Shown here in pieces: positions 58,696-64,000 of a DNA stretch of 64,000 nucleotides (the first letter of the stretch is position 1; each line of letters begins with the position of its first letter). Where the stretch lies: the NCBI GenBank assembly GCA_021234155.1, contig JAJEKV010000065.1:6032807-6096806 (forward strand). The letters run 5' to 3'. Source of the DNA: Isoetes taiwanensis. Lineage: Eukaryota > Streptophyta > Lycopodiopsida > Isoetales > Isoetaceae. The notes beneath the pieces were generated by a model. That model worked only from the letters and a program-made list of their open reading frames with translations. It made no database searches and was not told the DNA's origin. A program made the translations under genes and the position numbers.

Positions 58696-61600
58696 TTATA
58701 CATCATCATAAAATAATAGATGAGTTTCCGAATCCTCATCTAGCTCATCACTCTCACTCACATTATCAGAAACATCCATGTCCCTCTCTTGATGACTATT
58801 TAAGCAAGATTCCCTGTACCTTAAGAGCTCTATCACATACTTACCTAGCCCGTCTCCTTCCATTGTAGAGAAAAAGGTTGGGAGATCCTCGTATAGGATT
58901 CCATACTCCAGCCTCAACGACTTATATCTCATGCATTGGAGCAATACATGCCCCTCATCCTCCACCTGATCCATATCACATAGCTTGCAATATCTCTGAT
59001 CTCTTGGAATGATATACCCCCATCTCCCCACTTCTACCCCCAAATGGTGAGAACTAAGGCGAATCCTGCTTATAGCATGCCTTTTCTGTATGGAGATATT
59101 CTCTTTGAGATGCTTTGCCATCTCAAGCCTAGGATTGATATTCTGTTTATATAGAATCATTTTCGTCTTTGGTTGTGACCAAATCTTCTTGAATATTTTC
59201 GATGAAATCCAACTCTTTAGGTCCTTCTCTACCAAAATCACTTCATCCCATGAAATATCCCATTTACCAAGCCATCCCTTCACATCCTGAAATACCCCTT
59301 TCTCCTTACTAGCCAACAAAGCTACATGTGGGAGTCTAGTCTCGTCCATTAGGAGCACCCTCTTCATATACCGAATGCATCTAAAAAGTGCTTCCCCTTC
59401 CAAGGGCATAAAACCACTCTCGACCAACATCATAGGATAGGGAGTTTGAACCTTCACTCCAAGCTCCAACCTTAGAAATTTCTTTAAAATCTGCTCTATA
59501 TCTTCCCATAAGCATTGTGGAAGACTTGGCCCCCAAACTTCACAACCATACAGGACCACACTCTGAACCAAAGACTGAAACATCTTTACCTTGAGGTCCC
59601 ACGACCAGAGGTGAGATCTTCTACACATACTTTGTAAAGCATATAGAGCTTTTTGACCGCCATCCACTCGTTGATTAATACACGTGTTCCATCTATGATT
59701 TCTGCTGAAAATAAGCCCTAGATACTTGTATGAATCACACATGCTCACCTTACTCCCTTTGTATCTGAAAACCTGTTCTTGTTTCAAAACACCTACTGTC
59801 ATAATATTAGTCTTCTCCAAATTTACCTGCATTTCGGTTTGGTCACAGAAGGCTGCTAACCCCTCTAAGTGTCTCTGCATATGCTCCTTATCCCGTGCCA
59901 TGATAACTACATCATCTGCGTACATCAACATTTGAATAACATATCCGTGTATATCAATCCCCCCTGTACAGTTATCTTGAAGCCATTCTTCTAGGCCATC
60001 AATAAACAGACCAAACAGTGTTGGAGACAGTGGGCAACCTTGTTTGACTCCAATATTACTCTCCACACAATCCGCAATATCCAGCGAGAATGGATGCGAT
60101 AATTGTACCAAAACCTTCTCATATAGTATCCTCACAGCATCCCTGATATCATGCGGGACACCCAACCTGTCTAATCTCTTCCAGAGTTGATCCCGTGGGA
60201 CCTTATCAAAAGCTTTCTTAAAATCTACGAACGCTACATAGATTGGTTTTTTTGAGCCCTTAACCTTGTCAAATATTGACTTCAGTACCAACAAATGATC
60301 CAATGTGGATCGCCCTGCTCTAAAACCTGCCTGTGTCTCAGCCCGTTTATGATTAAGCTCTGCCCATGCACTTAATTTCTTCTCTAAAATAGTGGAGAAC
60401 AGTTTTGAGAACAAACTACTTACCATAATAGTTCTGTAGTTATTCGCCTCCTTCCTCGATCCTCCCTTAAACACTGGGACCACCCGATTTCTGCACCAAT
60501 CAAGCGGGAATCTTTGTGTCATTGCCATGTTAAACAATTTAGCCACCAGGGGATGTACAACAGGACCAGCCCATTTTAGATGTTCCGCACTCAGACCATG
60601 AAGATCAGATGCTTTTCCATTTGCCAATGCCGATATGCCTTCTGCCACTTCTTCCTCTGTAATCAACAGACTAGAGTGCATGTTCGGCCCATTTTCTGCT
60701 ACCTCTTCATTGTGGTAAAGCTTGAGCACATGCTGCCACAGATCTGTTGCGCTTAAAGGAATACCTTCCTGTGTATGCCGTCTTAGACCATTCCAGAAGC
60801 TTTTCGGATCTGCCACATATTTGTTACATAGCAATTGTTGCTGCTCTTTAATAAACTTCCTCTTCCTGCTACGCACCACCCTTCTATACTCCTTCTTATG
60901 ATCATCTCTCAGATGTGCTTCGCTGATTTTCCAAGCCTTCTTAGCAGCCCTGCAGGTCTGATCGAACCATGACTTGCATGGCAGCCCGCTCTTTGCTCTG
61001 TGAGGAGTAAATAACTCCACAGCCGTTTCCTCGAGGACTTCCTGTAGCTGATTGTTTAGCATCTCCAAGTCACCTTCCCATGATAATTTCGATACTCTCT
61101 GCTCCAGGTAGCATCGAAACTGAACTTGTAGATGTGGTTTTAGACGATATTTCCTCTTGACACCCGTACTAGAGGTACTTGGTTGGCTGACCTGCAGATT
61201 GAAAAAGAGAGGGACATGGTCTGATTCTAATTCCGCTTCCCCAACCACGAAATGGGTGATGGTTTCCATCCCGTCTTCTGACATTATTAAATAGTCCACT
61301 GTACTCCTTCCTCGGCAAGTGTTCTTCTGTGTGTATGGGAATCTACTCACTCCGTTACAAATCAAAAGATTTGCGCTACCACATAAGCTCAAAAGCTGCC
61401 TACCTGTTTTTGTCACCACTGCATCTGCGGACATCCTCTGCCTTCCCAATAATTCCTGTTCTTTTCCATCTACAGAAATCAGCCAAAGTGGATCCTTCTC
61501 TCCCGAAAGCAAAGTGGCCTGTTGGGTGCCCGTTCTACTGTTAAAATCCCCTGTTAGAATCACGCTTCCCTTCCCTTGAAACTCCATTATATCTTGTTCT

Positions 61601-61990
61601 AAAGCATAAAACAAGTCATCCTCTGTTCTTATGTTTTGGAGCAAAATAACAGACAGCCATGTAATAAACAATTTGGTCTCCTTTTATTTCTATCCAAATA
61701 AACTGACCGTTTACATCCCTTCTTATGCCCTGAATTACCTCTTTATATTTATGCCTGACAAAACATGCAATTCCCCCATTTCCCATATCCCTATCTCTGA
61801 ATCTTTTATTACATACTGAATAAGACATTTCAAAACCTTCAATATCTGGCATGGCATACAAATCGTGTTCCTTAGTCTCTACAAAACAGATGACATCAAT
61901 ATTTTCCAAAATCTCCTGCATACTTATGATCTTGTCAATAGTCAGTCGGTTTATATTCCAGACTGCTATTCTAAGACCTCCCTCGCCTAC
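58696..61990 (-). CDS. LINE C ORF2: endonuclease-reverse transcriptase (one frameshift)
   Basis: Two overlapping frames make one protein of about 1,095 residues. The first (61990-61616) begins right after the ORF1 stop with 'LRIAVWNINRLTID', then 'VICFVETKEHD'. A one- or two-base slip near 61640 leads into a 991-codon open frame (61671-58696). Within that frame are 'GDFNSRTG' (41-44), 'STVDYLIMS' (123-131) and 'SDHVPLFF' (150-157), completing the APE-type endonuclease. RT covers about 370-640, with 'FVDFKKAFDKVPRDQLW', 'GVKQGCPLSPTLFGLFIDGL' and the catalytic 'YADD' (584-587). A Cys/His tail (about 870-912) includes 'HHLGVEVGRWG', 'CKLCDMDQVEDEGHVLLQC'. The enzyme nicks target DNA and reverse-transcribes the element RNA. 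No AUG precedes the endonuclease Asn in the ORF2 frame. Confidence 0.92.
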
Positions 61991-62740
61991 CTATTCAATG
62001 ACAGCCTTACCTTTAAGCCACTTCACCTTTTGGTTATTCGATTTTGCCTCTTTGAATTTTGCCAATTCTTGTTTCTTCTCCTGTAGCTGCTCCCTGGTTA
62101 AATCCTCATTCACCCAGATGAATTTGCCTTTGAGCATGTGCCTCTGTTTAATCACTTGGAATCGCTCCTCCCTGTTTGAAAATTTCACAAGTATGTGCCG
62201 GGTTCCATGTTCCCGTTTCCCAATCCGAAAGGCATCTGCTATCTGCACATTGTTCACCTGCATTTCCTCTGTAAGAAATTTAGAAACAGCCTCTTTAGTC
62301 TCTTCCTTTTCCTTCTCTGGCAACCCCACAATCCTTAAGTTCAGGGCTCTCTGCTTTCGTTCCTGGGTTTCCACATAATCTTCGAATGCCTGCTTTAATT
62401 CTGATATATCTGCCCCGTGATCATCATTTTCTTCTCCCACCTGCGCTATCTGTAGGTCTGAGATGTTTGCCTTAACTATCTCTATCTCCTCTTGCATGTT
62501 TAGAAGATTTTTCTGTAACCCCTCATTCTCTGCCTTGAGACTTCGGATTTCCAGCATTAACTTGTCTTCCCGCCTTTCCCATTCCTGCCGAAACGCCATA
62601 AGCTCCTTTGCTGACTCCTGGCGAAATGCCGTGATCTCCTTCCAAATGGTTGCCAGAGAAATCTCTTCCTGCTGCAGTTCTGACGAATCCCCATCTGAAT
62701 CCGACTGGGTTTTCTTCTGTGGCCTTGGTGCCTTGGCCAT
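61991..62740 (-). CDS. LINE C ORF1: L1-type RNA-binding protein
   Basis: An intact 249-codon frame from ATG 62740 (MAKAPRPQKK) to TAG 61991-61993. Residues ~1-25 are basic then Ser/Asp-rich. About 30-120 is a long coiled coil ('ITAFRQESAKELMAFRQEWE'). About 130-230 matches the L1 ORF1 (Transposase_22) RNA-binding region: 'RKQRALNLRIVGLPEKEKEE', 'IADAFRIGKREHGTRHILVK' and 'KGKFIWVNEDLTREQLQEKK'. It is expected to trimerise and bind the element RNA. No zinc knuckle is seen. The stop is followed at once by ORF2 in the same frame. Confidence 0.88.
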   Translation of the reverse strand: MAKAPRPQKKTQSDSDGDSSELQQEEISLATIWKEITAFRQESAKELMAFRQEWERREDKLMLEIRSLKAENEGLQKNLLNMQEEIEIVKANISDLQIAQVGEENDDHGADISELKQAFEDYVETQERKQRALNLRIVGLPEKEKEETKEAVSKFLTEEMQVNNVQIADAFRIGKREHGTRHILVKFSNREERFQVIKQRHMLKGKFIWVNEDLTREQLQEKKQELAKFKEAKSNNQKVKWLKGKAVIE

Positions 62741-62790
62741 TGCAGAGGCAACGGTGAATCCACAAAGCGCCCAACACGTATATATAATGT

Positions 62791-62962
<172 letters not shown>

Positions 62963-64000
62963 AGTTTTATTATGTCTATGGGAGGCCTCACAGGCCTATT
63001 AGACAAACACTGTTAAACAACATCATAAAATAGTAGATGAGTTTCCAAATCCTCATCTAGCTCATCACTCTCACTCATGTCATCTATAGCATCCACTCCA
63101 GTCACCCGTAGTGTATCTATACATGTTTTCCTGTAGCTGAGGAGATCTATCAAATATCTCCCTATTACATCTCCATCTAATGTAAAGAATGTTTGGAGAT
63201 CATCAAAGTGGACTCCATACTCATCACGTATTGTCTCAAATGCCTTACACCGAAGCAATGCATGATCCTCGTCTTCTACCTGCTCTGTACCACATATTTG
63301 ACAATATCTTTGATCTCTTGGTATAATGTGCCCCCATCTCCCTACCTCAACCCCTAGGTGATGTGAACTCAAACGAATCCTGCAAATATTATGCCTCTTC
63401 TGGATAGAGAGATTCTCTCCCAAATGCTTTGCCCGCTCTAGATTCGGATTAATATTCTGTTTATATAGGATCATCTTAGTCTTTGGTTGTGACCAAAGCT
63501 TTCTCTGAATTCTTGATGTGATCCAAGTCCTCAAACCCAATTCCACAAGCATCACATCTTCCCAAGCAATGTTCCATTTACCAAGCCACTTCATCATATC
63601 TTGAAACAATCCTTTATCTTTACTATCCAACAAAGCCTTATATGGAATTCTTACCCTATCCATGTCACATACTTTCTTAAAGTAAAGGATACTCTTAAGA
63701 AGCGCTTCCCCCTCAAGCGGCATAAGCCCACTTTCTGCCATCATAGGATATGGCGTTTGGGATTTAACCCCCAATTCCAATCTTAGGAACTTCTTTAAGA
63801 TTTGCTCAAGGTCTTCCCATAAACAATGTGGGAGACTTGGCCCCCAAATTTCACACCCATAGAGAACAACATTCTGTACCAGAGATTGAAAAAGTTTCAC
63901 CTTAAGAGGCCATGACCAAAGATGGGATCTCCTACACATACTTTGTAGTACATACAGAGCTTTTTGCCCCCCATCAACTCTTTGAGCAATACAGGTATTC
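62963..64000 (-). mobile_element. LINE copy D, 3' part (runs off the window)
   Basis: Close relative of LINE C. Its 3'UTR matches C's over about 45 bases, including the AGGCCT stem-loop (62983-62997), and its ORF2 tail is similar throughout. The element continues beyond the window's right edge. Confidence 0.93.
63013..64000 (-). CDS. LINE D ORF2, C-terminal part (partial)
   Basis: An open frame from the window edge to the stop at 63013, about 329 residues. It covers the RT thumb and tail: 'RVDGGQKALYVLQ' at the edge, 'LYGCEIWGPSLPHCLWEDLE' and 'LELGVKSQTPYPMM'. The Cys/His segment follows ('HHLGVEVGRWG', 'CQICGTEQVEDEDHALLRC'), then an acidic end finishing 'THLLFYDVV'. It lacks one residue relative to copy C just after 'PYPMM'. 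No stops or frameshifts are seen, so it may be intact. The 5' part lies outside the window. Confidence 0.9.
   Translation of the reverse strand, partial: NTCIAQRVDGGQKALYVLQSMCRRSHLWSWPLKVKLFQSLVQNVVLYGCEIWGPSLPHCLWEDLEQILKKFLRLELGVKSQTPYPMMAESGLMPLEGEALLKSILYFKKVCDMDRVRIPYKALLDSKDKGLFQDMMKWLGKWNIAWEDVMLVELGLRTWITSRIQRKLWSQPKTKMILYKQNINPNLERAKHLGENLSIQKRHNICRIRLSSHHLGVEVGRWGHIIPRDQRYCQICGTEQVEDEDHALLRCKAFETIRDEYGVHFDDLQTFFTLDGDVIGRYLIDLLSYRKTCIDTLRVTGVDAIDDMSESDELDEDLETHLLFYDVV

Overview
The window looks like nuclear DNA of a land plant. It holds two single-copy plant genes, a type II (gamma) phosphatidylinositol 4-kinase with an N-terminal ubiquitin-like domain and an MRS2/CorA-type magnesium transporter with eleven small exons. 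They sit in a sea of retroelements: an LTR retrotransposon primed by initiator tRNA-Met, a Ty3-type pol relic, L1-clade LINEs and a Helitron end. The large introns, dense LINEs and very long GT/GA microsatellites fit a large, repeat-rich genome. A fern or other seed-free plant is my best guess, with low confidence. There is no sign of prokaryotic, CRISPR or organellar content.

Layout. 1-9 kb is mostly unrecognised sequence with local duplications, one AT-rich island and a small broken coiled-coil ORF (4.6-5.0 kb). 9.8-17.6 kb is a mosaic of two decayed plus-strand LINEs and a decayed minus-strand Ty3/gypsy pol. 17.6-23.7 kb holds inverted gypsy pieces, a second coiled-coil pseudogene, a LINE endonuclease fragment and tandem duplications. 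24.2-27.6 kb is the kinase gene, with G-boxes upstream and probable 5'UTR introns. 29.8-34.6 kb is a complete but defective Ty1/copia element with 203-bp LTRs, a 5-bp target duplication, PBS and PPT. 36.72-36.75 kb is a Helitron 3' terminus. 37.1-46.6 kb mixes LINE pieces, a compound GT/GA microsatellite, a poly(A)-tailed retroposon with a target-site duplication and a decayed 2.7-kb unknown ORF. 47.4-50.6 kb is MRS2. 51.2-64.0 kb is an array of four LINEs of one lineage, all on the minus strand, head to tail.

The most interesting signal is this LINE lineage. In every copy whose 3' end is visible (four here), the end runs directly into a (CT)n/(GA)n tract, so the copies are strung together through microsatellites. 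ORF1 and ORF2 lie in the same reading frame, separated by a stop codon, in all three copies where the junction is visible. In the best-preserved copy ORF2 has no AUG before its endonuclease asparagine. Two copies share an AGGCCT stem-loop at the 3' end. This suggests a microsatellite-associated LINE lineage with coupled ORF1-ORF2 translation; both points are inference from a few copies.

The two host genes have no evident functional link. Everything else is mobile DNA or its remains.
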